A stretch of DNA of 64,000 nucleotides from Planctomycetota bacterium (GTDB lineage Bacteria; Planctomycetota; UBA1135; UBA2386). Of the stretch, positions 52,484 through 61,900 are shown in pieces. The notes below the pieces were generated by a model. It had not been told where the DNA came from. It did no database searches and saw only the letters and a program-made list of their open reading frames with translations. The translations under genes and the position numbers were made by a program. Each line of letters starts with the position of its first letter. Positions within the stretch are counted from its first letter, which is position 1. The DNA is taken from positions 1-64,000 of the forward strand of contig JADLFX010000013.1 of the NCBI GenBank assembly GCA_020849665.1, read 5' to 3'.

Positions 52484-53801
52484 GCTGCACGCCCTGGCTG
52501 CGGGCGATCCACAGGCTGCACACCAGGTCCGAGGTCACGTTCGGGATCGTGCGGGTCATGTCCACGAGGCGGTCCACGCCGAGGATCAGGGCCAGCATGC
52601 CCGCGGGCACCCCCACCTGCTCCAGCACGACCGCCAGGAGGGGGAGCGAGCCGCCGGGCACGCCCGCGGTGCCGATCGCGCTCAGCACCGCCAGCAGGAT
52701 CACCAGGAGCTGGGCGGCGAGCGAGAGCTCGACGCCCGCCACCTGGGCGAGGAAGAGCACGCTCACGCCCTCGAAGAGCGCGGTGCCGTTCATGTTCAGC
52801 GTGGCGCCGAGGGGCATCACGAACCCGGCCACCTCGCGCGGCACCCCGAACTCCTCGGTGGCGGTGCGCATCGTGGTGGGCAGGGTGGCGTTCGACGAGG
52901 AGGTGGAGAACGCCGTGACCATCAGCCCGCGGATCTTGGCGAAGAAGAGCAGGGGCGAGTAGCGCGCGAACACCGACACCAGGAGGCCGAGGACCACGAA
53001 CTGGTGGAAGAGCAGCCCCCCCAGGACGGCCACCAGGTAGTAGCCCAGCGAGCCGAGCACCGGCAGGCCCAGCTTGAACGTGGTGGCGAAGATCAGTCCC
53101 GCCACGCCGTACGGCGCGATGGCCATGGCGAAGCCCAGGACCACGATCACCACCTCGTAGATGCCCTGCAGGAGGTCGCGCAGGCCCTGCGTGCGCTCCT
53201 TGGGCACCAGGGTCATCGCGATCCCGAACACGATCGCGAAGAAGATCAGGCCCAGCGCGTCGCGCGGGTCGGCGGCCGAGGCCACCACGTTGCGCGGGAT
53301 GATCGCCACCAGCGTGTCGACCGAGAACCCGGGGCTCTCCTTGCCGAGCTGGATCTTGGAGCTCGCCTCCTTCTCGAAGAGCGCGCGCACCTCGCCGGCC
53401 ACCTGCGGGTCCATCGACCGGCCCGGGGCCAGGGTGTTGGTGAGCACGAGGCCGAGCATCACGGCGCAGGCCGTGGTCAGGACGAACCAGGCGACGCTGC
53501 GCCCGCCGATCCGGCCCAGGGCGCGCAGGTTGCCGATCCCCGCCACGCCCAGCACCAGCGAGGTGAGCACGAGGGGCACCACCACCATGAAGAGCATGCG
53601 CAGGAACACCTGCCCCACCGGGTAGGCGATCGTGTCGGCGAACTCGAGCCCCAGCCGGTACGCCTCGCCCGGCGCCTCGCCCTTCGCCGGCGAGAGCAGC
53701 AGGTTGCCCAGGACGCCGAGCGCCGCGCCGATCAGCAGTCCCAGGAGGATGCGGGTGGAGAGCGGCATGCGGCCGCGCGCGCGATCGGCAGCGGGTTCCA
53801 T
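52473..53801 (-). CDS. Dicarboxylate/amino acid:cation symporter (DAACS family)
   Basis: 442 residues from the ATG at 53801; an ATG 11 codons later is possible. The family imports glutamate, aspartate or C4-dicarboxylates with Na+ or H+. Hallmarks in order are LRMLFMVVVPLVLTSLVLGV, the serine-rich hairpin STSSSNATLPTTM, TM7 LGATLNMNGTALFEG, the second hairpin GTAGVPGG, and TM8 LGVDRLVDMTRTIPNVTSD. In the TM7 motif Asn replaces the more common Asp (NMDGT). The long hydrophilic loop between TM4 and TM5 contains a Lys/Glu-rich segment. Convergent with, and overlapping by 11 bases, the deacetylase gene. Confidence 0.93.
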   Translation of the reverse strand: MEPAADRARGRMPLSTRILLGLLIGAALGVLGNLLLSPAKGEAPGEAYRLGLEFADTIAYPVGQVFLRMLFMVVVPLVLTSLVLGVAGIGNLRALGRIGGRSVAWFVLTTACAVMLGLVLTNTLAPGRSMDPQVAGEVRALFEKEASSKIQLGKESPGFSVDTLVAIIPRNVVASAADPRDALGLIFFAIVFGIAMTLVPKERTQGLRDLLQGIYEVVIVVLGFAMAIAPYGVAGLIFATTFKLGLPVLGSLGYYLVAVLGGLLFHQFVVLGLLVSVFARYSPLLFFAKIRGLMVTAFSTSSSNATLPTTMRTATEEFGVPREVAGFVMPLGATLNMNGTALFEGVSVLFLAQVAGVELSLAAQLLVILLAVLSAIGTAGVPGGSLPLLAVVLEQVGVPAGMLALILGVDRLVDMTRTIPNVTSDLVCSLWIARSQGVQLKQ

Positions 53802-53861
53802 GGGCGGCGCAGAGGCTACCCAGGCACCGCACGCCGGGCAGGGCCGATTCCCGGGCAATCG

Positions 53862-55604
53862 TCAGCGCGGGCGCCGCAACTGCTCCCCCGGCTCCACCCA
53901 CCACCGCTCCGGCACCAGCCCCAGCAGATCGGGCTCGGCGCCGCGGAAGCGCCGGTGCACGAGGAGCGAGGAGCGCGGATGGACCAGGAGGGTCACCGGC
54001 TCGTCACGCACGAAGAGCTCGTGGAAGCGCCGCCAGAGCCGCAGGCGCAGCGTGTCGTCGGGCTCGCGCCGCGCCTGCTCGAGGACCGCGTCCATCTCGG
54101 GGTCGGCGTAGCCCATGAAGTTGAGGCCCTTGCCGCCGGCCTGGGAGGAGTGGAACCAGACGTACGGATCGACCCAGACGCCGGGGGTCCACTTCTGCAG
54201 GTAGCCGTCGAACTCGCCCCGGTCGCGGCGTGCCACCACCGCGCCCCAGTCCATCACCTCGGCCTGCAGCTCGACGCCGGCCTGCTCGAAGCGCGGCAGG
54301 GAGATCTCCAGGATCCGGCGGAAGAGCTCCTGGCCGCTGGCGGCGAGGATCGACACGCGCAGCGGCGCCCGGTCCGGGCCGCAGCCGGCGGCGGCGAGCA
54401 GCGCGCGGACCTCGGCGATGTCGGCACGCCCGGCGCCGGCGTCGCCCGCGTATTCCGGGGTCCCGGGGCGGAACCAGGAACGCGCGACGCGCGCCTTGCC
54501 GTGCAGGAGGCCCCCGGCGATCGCCTCGCGGTCGAAGAGACCGGAGAGCGCGCGCCGCACGCGCGGATCCGCCAGCCCGGGCCGGCGGTGATTCCACACC
54601 ACCATGTAGTGGCCGTCGCCGATCTGGTCGTAGACCCGCGCCACGTAGTGGGCCGCGACGTCGGGGTTGTCCGCCAGGACCTTCTCCGGCTCGGCGGCGA
54701 AGTACCAGTCGATCTCCTGGGTCCGCAGGAGCGCGAAGAGCGCGCTCGGGTCGCTGACGAAGCGCAGCACCAGGGCGTCGAGGTTCCAGCACTCGGGCTG
54801 GGCGGCGAGGCGCCAGGAGCGCGGGTTGCGCGGCAGGACCAGACGGTCCGCCGACGCGATCCGCGCCCTGGCGTCCGCGGCCGGCAGGTCCAGCCGGTAG
54901 GGGCCGGAGCCCGGTCCGGGATGCGCCACCTGGGTGAGGAGCCTGCCGAATCCGGGCGCGTCCTCGTCGGCGGGCACGCTGCCCCCCGCGGCCTGCGCCA
55001 GACGCGCGACCTCGGCCAGGAACCACGCGCGGCTCGCCACGGTGAAGCTGGTCACCACCTCGGGCAGGGCTGCGAAGTGCGGCTCGCGCAGCCGCAGGCG
55101 GAAGCGCTTGGCATCCAGGACCTCCAGGGCGGCGATCCGATCCAGCACGGCGCGCACGCTGCCCCCCGGCACCTCGGGATGGACGCAGGCGCGCCACGAG
55201 AACCGCACGTCCGCGCTGGTCACCGGCGTGCCGTCGGCGAACGCCGCATCGTCGCGCAGGCGGAGCGTCCAGGTGAGCGGCTCGGGTCCGGTGCTCTCCA
55301 CCGCGGCGAGCCCGGGACGGAGCGAGAGGTCGCGACCGTCCAGGTCGAGCAGGGTGTCGTGCGTGTAGCGCAGGACCATGCGCCGGCTCACCTGATCGCT
55401 GGTGGTGAATGGATTCAGGTCCAGCGGGCGCGGCACCGGGCTGACATACGCGTCGCCCTGCGGCCGGACCCGGCCGGCGAGGGCCGGACCCGGGGCCGGA
55501 CGCTGTTCCGGGTGCAGGCGCAGCACCTGCCAGCCGAGACCGGCCACCGCGGCCGCCACGACCAGGACCAGGAGGAACCGCTTCATGCGCGTGGGACGGA
55601 TCAT
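53862..55604 (-). CDS. Family-5 (peptide/oligopeptide-type) extracellular solute-binding protein
   Basis: 580 residues from the ATG at 55604, chosen because GAGGA lies 5 bases upstream. A Met six codons later is an alternative. An N-terminal hydrophobic helix (MKRFLLVLVVAAAVAGLGW) without lipobox suggests a signal anchor or uncleaved signal. The SBP_bac_5 fold is indicated by RPLDLNPFTTSDQVSRRMVLRYTHDTLL, LTWTLRLRDDAAFADGTPVTSADVRFSW and NHRRPGLADPRVRRALSGLFDREAI. Such proteins bind peptides or other small ligands for an ABC importer. No ABC permease or ATPase genes are adjacent, so partners must lie elsewhere or the protein has another role. Confidence 0.88.
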   Translation of the reverse strand: MIRPTRMKRFLLVLVVAAAVAGLGWQVLRLHPEQRPAPGPALAGRVRPQGDAYVSPVPRPLDLNPFTTSDQVSRRMVLRYTHDTLLDLDGRDLSLRPGLAAVESTGPEPLTWTLRLRDDAAFADGTPVTSADVRFSWRACVHPEVPGGSVRAVLDRIAALEVLDAKRFRLRLREPHFAALPEVVTSFTVASRAWFLAEVARLAQAAGGSVPADEDAPGFGRLLTQVAHPGPGSGPYRLDLPAADARARIASADRLVLPRNPRSWRLAAQPECWNLDALVLRFVSDPSALFALLRTQEIDWYFAAEPEKVLADNPDVAAHYVARVYDQIGDGHYMVVWNHRRPGLADPRVRRALSGLFDREAIAGGLLHGKARVARSWFRPGTPEYAGDAGAGRADIAEVRALLAAAGCGPDRAPLRVSILAASGQELFRRILEISLPRFEQAGVELQAEVMDWGAVVARRDRGEFDGYLQKWTPGVWVDPYVWFHSSQAGGKGLNFMGYADPEMDAVLEQARREPDDTLRLRLWRRFHELFVRDEPVTLLVHPRSSLLVHRRFRGAEPDLLGLVPERWWVEPGEQLRRPR

Positions 55605-55609
55605 CGCCG

Positions 55610-55614
55610 TCCTC
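55610..55614 (-). promoter_or_regulatory. Ribosome binding site deciding the start at 55604
   Basis: GAGGA on the minus strand, 5 bases before the ATG (55602-55604). It favours this start over the Met at 55586. Confidence 0.5.
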
Positions 55615-55683
55615 GGCGCCGCCGTCGATGCCGGCGGGCCGCGCCATTCCCCGCGTCTCCGCGATGGGCGAAGATCCGGGCGC

Positions 55684-56520
55684 ATGGCCGCCGCGCCCGG
55701 TGCCGAGATCGTGCTCAAGGACGAGCCATGGACCAGGGTGGTCCGCCGCCCGCTCTGCGGCCTCGACGTCGTGCACAAGACCTACCTGGTCCCGCCCTGG
55801 ACGCGCTGGCGCACCTTCCTGCTCACCTCGCGCGCGGGACGCGAGTACCGCAACCTCTCGCGGATCCACGCCTCCGGGGTGCCCTGCGTGCGCCCCCTGG
55901 GATTCGCGGAGGAGCGCCGCCTCGGCGTGGTGCGGCGCTCCGCGCTGCTCACCGAGTTCGCCCCCGGCACGCGCTCGTGGAAGCAGGAACTGCTCGACCG
56001 CCCCAGCGGCGATCGACGTCACGCGCGCGCGCGTCGCGTGCTGGCGGCCACCTTCGGCGCGCTGCTCCGCCGCCTGCACCAGGCCGGCTTCCTGGGCGCA
56101 CGGATCTCGCCCCGCAACGTACTGGTGCGCTGGCAGGACCCGGACCGGGCCGAGGCCTGCGCCATGCTGCTCTGCGACCTCCCCGCCGCCAGCGGGTTCT
56201 CCGCCAGCATCCTCGACCGGCCGACCGCCGGCATAGACCTCTTCGACGCCGCCTTCTCGCCGGGCCGGCGCGCCCAATTGACGGCGGCGGAGCGCTTCCG
56301 CCTGGTCCTGGCCTACGCCGCGGGGGATCGGAACCGCGCCCGCCAGCTCTGGCGCTGGCTGGCGCGGCGCAGCAAGCGCGGCAACGAGCTGCGCAAGGCG
56401 CTGCGCACCACGCTGGACAGCTACCTCGGACTCCTGGCACAGTGCCTGCGCCGCGGCCGCCTGCACCTGCCCCCGACGCGGGTGCCAGAGCTGGGCTGCG
56501 CCGGCGACCTCCTGCCATGA
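55684..56520 (+). CDS. WaaP/Kdo-kinase-like protein, probable pseudokinase
   Basis: 278 residues from the ATG at 55684. The family phosphorylates LPS core sugars with a eukaryotic-kinase-like fold. A VVHKTYL motif provides the ATP-Lys candidate, followed by RAGREYRNLSRIHASGVPCVRPLGF and a LLTEF hinge. The catalytic loop starts normally (L-H132-Q-A-G-F). Where the family has H-x-D, this protein reads G138-A-R140, while N145 is kept. A DFG-like D remains in LLCDLPAASGF. Loss of the catalytic Asp suggests an inactive or divergent kinase. It is divergent from the solute-binding gene (79-base gap) and coupled to the methyltransferase by ATGA. Confidence 0.78.
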   Translation: MAAAPGAEIVLKDEPWTRVVRRPLCGLDVVHKTYLVPPWTRWRTFLLTSRAGREYRNLSRIHASGVPCVRPLGFAEERRLGVVRRSALLTEFAPGTRSWKQELLDRPSGDRRHARARRVLAATFGALLRRLHQAGFLGARISPRNVLVRWQDPDRAEACAMLLCDLPAASGFSASILDRPTAGIDLFDAAFSPGRRAQLTAAERFRLVLAYAAGDRNRARQLWRWLARRSKRGNELRKALRTTLDSYLGLLAQCLRRGRLHLPPTRVPELGCAGDLLP

Positions 56521-57194
56521 GCGATCCGACCGCCTCCGGGCCGCGACCGATGTCGCAGGCCAAGCTCGACAACTACAACTCGCCGCGCGGCGCCACGGCC
56601 TACAAGTCCGACTACGAGCGCAAGCTGCACCGCAAGGTGTCCGACCGCTGGGAGCGGCAGATCTTCACGCGCTTCTTCGCGGTGGTCGGGCCCGTGCGCT
56701 CGATCCTCGACCTGCCCTGCGGCGCGGGGCGGCTGTACCCGCTCTTCCAGGACCACGCGGCCACCGTGATCGAGGGCGACTGGTCGTGGTCGATGCTCAA
56801 GCTGAACCGCGACGACCACTCGGCCGGGGCGCGCGGCTATGTGCGCGCCACGGGGCTCGCGATCCCGTTGCGTGACCGCGCGGTCGACATGGTGGTGTCG
56901 GTGCGGCTCTCGCACCACCTGGAGCGCGAGCCCGACCGCGAGCAGCATCTGCGCGAGCTGTGCAGGGTGGCCGACAAGGCGGTGATCCTCACCTTCTTCT
57001 CGCACTGGTCGTTGAAGAACGTGCTCCGCCGCCTCCGCTCGCCGTTCAACCGCAAGCAGCCCAAGAACACGCTGCGCAGCACCCAGGTGCGCAGGGTGGC
57101 GGCCGAGTGCGGGTTCGCGGTGCAGGCCCTGGTTCCGCTCTCGCGCATCGGCTCGGGGCACGTCTTCGCGCTGCTGCAACGCCGGCCGGGCTGA
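56517..57194 (+). CDS. Class I SAM-dependent methyltransferase
   Basis: 225 residues from the ATG at 56517. Motif I is SILDLPCGAGRLYPLF, followed by motif II VIEGDWSWSMLKLNR and motif IV-like RDRAVDMVVSVRLSHHLE, then LREL-C-R-V-A-D-K-A-V-I-L-T-F-F. The fold is that of UbiE/generic small-molecule methyltransferases. The N-terminus (KLDNYNSPRGATAYKSDYERKLHRKVSDRWE) resembles methyltransferases found with lipid or glycan modification genes, but the substrate is unknown. Coupled by ATGA to the WaaP-like gene, so both may act on the same envelope glycolipid. Confidence 0.85.
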   Translation: MSDPTASGPRPMSQAKLDNYNSPRGATAYKSDYERKLHRKVSDRWERQIFTRFFAVVGPVRSILDLPCGAGRLYPLFQDHAATVIEGDWSWSMLKLNRDDHSAGARGYVRATGLAIPLRDRAVDMVVSVRLSHHLEREPDREQHLRELCRVADKAVILTFFSHWSLKNVLRRLRSPFNRKQPKNTLRSTQVRRVAAECGFAVQALVPLSRIGSGHVFALLQRRPG

Positions 57195-57207
57195 CGACCC
57201 GCGCCGC

Positions 57208-57250
57208 TGCCCGGGATCCGGACAGCGGCGTGCCCGGACTCCGGACAGCG
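57208..57250. repeat. Tandem direct repeat of a CCGG-N3-CCGG palindrome
   Basis: Two 20-base copies (57208-57227 and 57231-57250) differ at two positions and are spaced 23 bases apart. Each contains a short palindrome of the form CCGG-N3-CCGG followed by ACAGCG. They lie just after the methyltransferase stop and 150 bases before the CHRD gene. They could be an operator pair or a degenerate terminator. The rest of the 206-base gap shows nothing clear. Confidence 0.45.
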
Positions 57251-57400
57251 CGGGCGGAGGGGTCCGCCAGGGAAGCACTGCGGCGCAACGGGTTGCGCCA
57301 GGTCCGCCGGCAGCGGGCCCGGGACTCCCGGCAGTGGCGCGCCGCTTGCACTAGGATCCGGCACCTCACGCAACCATCCGTCTCACCTCTCGAGGTCCCC

Positions 57401-58909
57401 ATGCACCCACGCCTCTTCCTGGGCGCCGCCCTGCTCTGCGGCGCCACGACGCTTCTCTCCGCCCAGACGTCCTACTTCTCGGCCGCGCTCGACGGCGCGC
57501 AGGAGGTCCCGGCCAACGCCTCCACGGCCCGCGGCTGGGCCATCGTGAAGCTGGTCCAGCCCGCCAACACGGTCACGGTCCTGGTGGAGTCCACCATGGC
57601 GGCCGCCACCGCCGCGCACATCCACATCGGTGCCTCGGGCGTGAACGGCGCCGTCATCCTGCCGCTCGCCGGTGGCCCGGGTCGCTGGACCGGCGCCGGG
57701 GCGCTGAGCGCGGCCAACGCGGCGGCTCTCGCGTCCGGCGGCTGCTATGTGAACATCCACAGCGCGGCGTTCCCCGGCGGCGAGATCCGCGGGCAGGTGG
57801 TCGCCGCCGCGAGCACCCGCTTCTTCGGCGCGCTGAACGGCGCCAACGAGGTGCCGCCCAACGCGTCGACCGCACGGGGCACCGCGGTGGCGTTCCTGCA
57901 CGAGCCCGACAACGTCCTGGTCTACGACGTCTCCAGTTCGGGGCTGGTGAACGTGACCGCGGCGCACGTGCACGACGGCGTGGCGGGCGCCAATGGTCCC
58001 GTGCTCTTCCCCCTGGTCGGGAGCGCGGGCAACTACTGCGGCGTGAGCCGCCGCCTCAGCGCCGCCGAGCTGACCAAGCTGAGGTCCGGCGCGCTGTACG
58101 TGAACATCCACACCGCCGCGTTCCCGGGCGGCGAGATCCGCTCGCAGCTCGACGCCACGCCGGTGGACTACCGTGCCAGTCTCGACGGCCTGCAGGAGGT
58201 GCCGCCGACGCCCAGCGCCGCGCTGGGCAGGGCGACCCTCACGATCCGGCCGGATGGCACGGTCGCGTACCTGGTGAACGTGACCGGGCTCGCCCCGACG
58301 CAGGCGCACGTACACCGCGGCGCACCGGGGGTGAACGGCGGCGTCGTGTTCGCCCTGGCCGGCGGACCGGGCGTGTACAGCGGGATCTCGCCGGTGCTCA
58401 CGACCGCCCAGCTCGCCGACCTGCGCGGCGGCTTGATGTACGTGAACGTCCACACGGCCGCGTTCCCGGGCGGCGAGATCCGCGGCCAGATCCTCCCGGC
58501 GACGCTCCCCACCACCTTCGGCGGACCCTGCGGTGGGACCACCGATGAGGCCGGCGCCGAGGGCTTCCCGCAGCCGGGCAGCGCCGTCGCGGTGCGGCTC
58601 TTCGGTTCGCGCCCGGCCAGCAGCTCGCTCCTGATCCTGGGCACGAGCCGCGACGCGTTCGCGGCGCTCCCCCTGCCCCTGGACCTCGCCCTGATCGGCA
58701 TGCCGCGCTGCTTCCTGCTCTGCGACGACCTGGGCCTGGGCCTGACGGCGCCAACCGACGGCAACGGATGCGCGGCCATGAAGCTCGGCCTGCCCTTCCT
58801 CCCGGTGCTGACCGGACTGGACCTCTGCGCCCAGTGGTTCACGCTCGCGCCCGGCACGAATCCGCTGGGCCTGCGCGCCAGCAACGGACTCACGATGCGC
58901 GTCCAGTGA
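57401..58909 (+). CDS. Secreted protein with three CHRD domains and the shared C-terminal module
   Basis: 502 residues from the ATG at 57401, with GAGG five bases upstream and a signal peptide ending LLSAQ. Three CHRD (chordin-type) repeats cover about 22-135, 138-250 and 255-370. Each has L-x-G-x-x-E-V-P-P, A-H-x-H-x-G-x-x-G-x-N-G, and Y-V-N-I-H-T-A-A-F-P-G-G-E-I-R. In bacteria CHRD domains occur in exported proteins of mostly unknown function. The last ~125 residues form the two-Cys module shared with 867-3434 and 39909-42047 (CGGTTDEAG, ALPLPLDLALIG, LCAQW). Probably a surface or matrix protein. Convergent with the rhamnosidase gene. Confidence 0.9.
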   Translation: MHPRLFLGAALLCGATTLLSAQTSYFSAALDGAQEVPANASTARGWAIVKLVQPANTVTVLVESTMAAATAAHIHIGASGVNGAVILPLAGGPGRWTGAGALSAANAAALASGGCYVNIHSAAFPGGEIRGQVVAAASTRFFGALNGANEVPPNASTARGTAVAFLHEPDNVLVYDVSSSGLVNVTAAHVHDGVAGANGPVLFPLVGSAGNYCGVSRRLSAAELTKLRSGALYVNIHTAAFPGGEIRSQLDATPVDYRASLDGLQEVPPTPSAALGRATLTIRPDGTVAYLVNVTGLAPTQAHVHRGAPGVNGGVVFALAGGPGVYSGISPVLTTAQLADLRGGLMYVNVHTAAFPGGEIRGQILPATLPTTFGGPCGGTTDEAGAEGFPQPGSAVAVRLFGSRPASSSLLILGTSRDAFAALPLPLDLALIGMPRCFLLCDDLGLGLTAPTDGNGCAAMKLGLPFLPVLTGLDLCAQWFTLAPGTNPLGLRASNGLTMRVQ

Positions 58910-58917
58910 CCGCGCAC

Positions 58918-58946
58918 GCCCGGTGCCGGCGCGGCCGGCGCCGGGC
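58918..58946. terminator. Hairpin between convergent CHRD and rhamnosidase genes
   Basis: Arms GCCCGGTGCCGG (58918-58929) and CCGGCGCCGGGC (58935-58946) pair over 12 positions with one G-T wobble, around a 5-base loop. It fills most of the 43-base gap between two convergent stops, so a bidirectional terminator is likely. No T-tract. Confidence 0.5.
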
Positions 58947-58952
58947 CGCGCG

Positions 58953-61900
58953 CTAGCCGCGCCGTTGGGCGAAGAGCCACGTCCACAGCTCCGGATCGGC
59001 GTACGCCGGCCGCCAGCTCGCGTGCCCCGCGTCGCGGAACTCCGTGTAGCGCGGCGCCGCGCCCAGCCCGCGCAGCGCCTCGACCATGGCCCGGCTCCGC
59101 TCCACCGGCACGGTCCGGTCATCGGCGCTGTGGAACACCCAGAGCGGGAGGGCGCGCAGCCGTTCCGCCTGGGTGGGATCGCCGCCGCCGCACACCGGCA
59201 CCGCCGCGGCGAAGCGCTCCGGCGCGCGGCACGCGAGGTCGAAGGTGCCGTAGCCGCCCATCGAGAGCCCGGTCACGTACACGCGCCCCAGGTCGATCGG
59301 CAGCTCCTCGGCGAGCCGGTCCAGGAGCTCCAGCACCATGCGCAGCGCAGGCGAGGGGCCGGCTGGCATGGCGCCGCCCTTGGACCAGTCGACCTCGACC
59401 CAGAGCTGGTCCTTGGGACACTGCGGCGCGACCACGAAGCAGGGGAAGCGCGTCCGGCCCTCGTCCTGGAGCAACGGCGTGGGCAGGAGGTGGATGAGCT
59501 GGCGATGGTTGTCCTGGCCGCGCTCGCCCGCACCGTGCAGGAAGAGCAGGAGCGGGTAGCGCGCGCCCTCCGCCACGGACCTGGGGCGCAGGAGCCGGTA
59601 CGGCAGCTCCTGGTCCCGAGGACCCCGATGCCGGCGCCACTCGAACTCCGCCGCCTGCACGGCACGCGCGGGTCCGGCCTGGCGCGCGGGCGTCGGGGCA
59701 GGCAGGACGGTCGAGAACGCGTAGCGGCCCGCCTGCACCTCGCAGCGGACCGTCCCCGGGCCGGTCTCGACCACGCGCACGCCGCGACCCTGCACGAGGG
59801 GGAGGCCGCCTTCCCGCGCGGCGTCGACGCCGGTCGCCGGCAGATGCAGGTCCGCGACCGCACCCGGCGGCACCACGAGGTCGAGTTCCCAGGCCGTGCC
59901 CGAGCGGCGCCAGGCGACCGCGATCCGGCCGCGCACGGTGTCCACGTGGCCCTGCGCCCAGTGCACTCCGCCCCAAAGGCGCGGCGCCACGCGGAAGCGC
60001 GCGAAGCCCGGGTGCCCGGCATCGGGGCGCACGCCCAGGGCGTGCGCGAAGAGCCACTCCCCCACCGCGCCGTAGGCGTAGTGGTTGAACGAGTTCATCC
60101 CCGCGTCCTGGAACCCGCGGCCGGGCACGAATCCGTCCCAGCGTTCCCACATGGTCGTCGCGCCCTGGTTCACCGCGTGCAGCCACCCCGGCACGTCCTC
60201 GCGCAGGAGCAGCCGCCACGCCAGATCGGCGTGGCCATGTCCGACCAGCTGGTCGAGGAGCGGGATCGTGGCGTGGAAGCCCGTGCTCAGGCGGCCGCCG
60301 TAGGCGTCGATGGCCGCCACCATGCGCTCGACCACGCGCGGCACCAGCGCCGGCGGCACGAGGTCGAACGCCAGCGCCAGCGCGTAACCGGCCTGCGTGT
60401 CGCCCTGCACGACGCCGTCGGCCGCCACGTAGGCGCGCTGGAACGCCGCGCGCACGTCCTGGTGCAGGCGCGCGTAGCGCTCCGCCTCCGCCTGCCGTCC
60501 GAGGGCGCGGGCCATCCGCCCCACCAGCTCGGCCGAACGCGCGAAGAACGCCGTGGCGAAGAGTTCCTTGGCCACCTCGCCTCCCCGGCGCGGCCAGCCC
60601 GGGAGATCGAGCGAATCGCCGTTCAGCCAGTCACCGTAGTCATTGCCGCGCCGGTGGCGCCAGAGGCGGTCGGGGTTGTGGCTGGCGATCCAGTCCACCC
60701 ACCGGCTGGCGGAGGGGAACGCGTCCGCGAGGAAGCGCGCGTCCCCGTAGTGCACATAGGCGGCCCACGGCACGAACACCCCCGCGTCGCCCCAGCCGGG
60801 CGTGCCCGTGAAGCGCTCGTCCTTGCCATACGGGTGCGGGGCGAAGTCCGGGAGACGGCCGTCCGCCGCCTGTGCGTCGCGCACGTCGCGCAGCCACTTG
60901 TCGAGCAGCGCGCGCAGGTCGCGCTGCAGCATCGCGGTGGGCGCGAACACCAGCAGGTCGCCCATCCAGCCCAGGCGCTCGTCGCGCTGCGGGCAGTCGG
61001 TGGGCACGCCGAGCAGGTTGCCGCGCAGCGACCAGTCGGCGTTCTGCCACAGCCGCGTGAGGCGCGGGTCCGAGCACGCGAAGGCGCCCGCGCGCGCGAC
61101 GTCGCTGTGCAGCACCTCGGCGTACAGGGGCTCGAACGGGGCGGAGTCCGGCACCGCCAGGTAGCGGAAGCCGTGGAAGGTGAACGGCGGGGCGACGGTG
61201 GCCGCGATCCCCGGCACGAGGTGCAGGATGTCGCGCTGCGGCGCCCCGCGCAGGTTGGCGGTGTAGAGCCGCCCCTCGGCGTCGAGCGCCTCGCCATGGC
61301 GCAGCGTGACCGAGACCGGAGTCCCGGGCACGAGGCCGCGCACCCGCCCCACGAGATTCTGGCCGAAGTCGTGGATCCACTCGCCGTCCGGCGACCGCGT
61401 GCGCGCCCGCACGGGGACGCGCTCGGTGACCACGATCGGCTCCTCGACCTGCGCGACCAGGCGTGCGGCTGGCGCCGGGAACACGCGCACCGGACGCCAC
61501 GCCTCCGGGCCGGGCATCCGGCGCAGATCGAGCTCGGTGCCGTCGAGCAGATCGGCGCGGCGCACCGGACCCTGCAGCGTGCTCGACCACGATCCGTCGC
61601 TCACCACCCGCACGGTCGAGCCGCCGGCGCGCTCCAGTTCCAGCTGCAGGAGCAGGCGTGGCTGGCGGCCGTAGATGCCCCGCGGCGGTCCGCCGGGCAC
61701 CAGCGTGGCCGCCATGCCCAGGCGCCCCGCGTACCAGCCGTCGGCGAGCTGGACCTCGAGCTCGTTGCGCCCCGCGCGCAGCAGGCCGGTGACGTCGAGC
61801 GTCTGGTACGGGATCCGGACGCCGTAGTCGACCCACGACGGCGCGAGGGCGGCGGGCGAGACCGGCGCGCCGTTCAGCCGGGTCTCGTGCAGGCCGAGGG

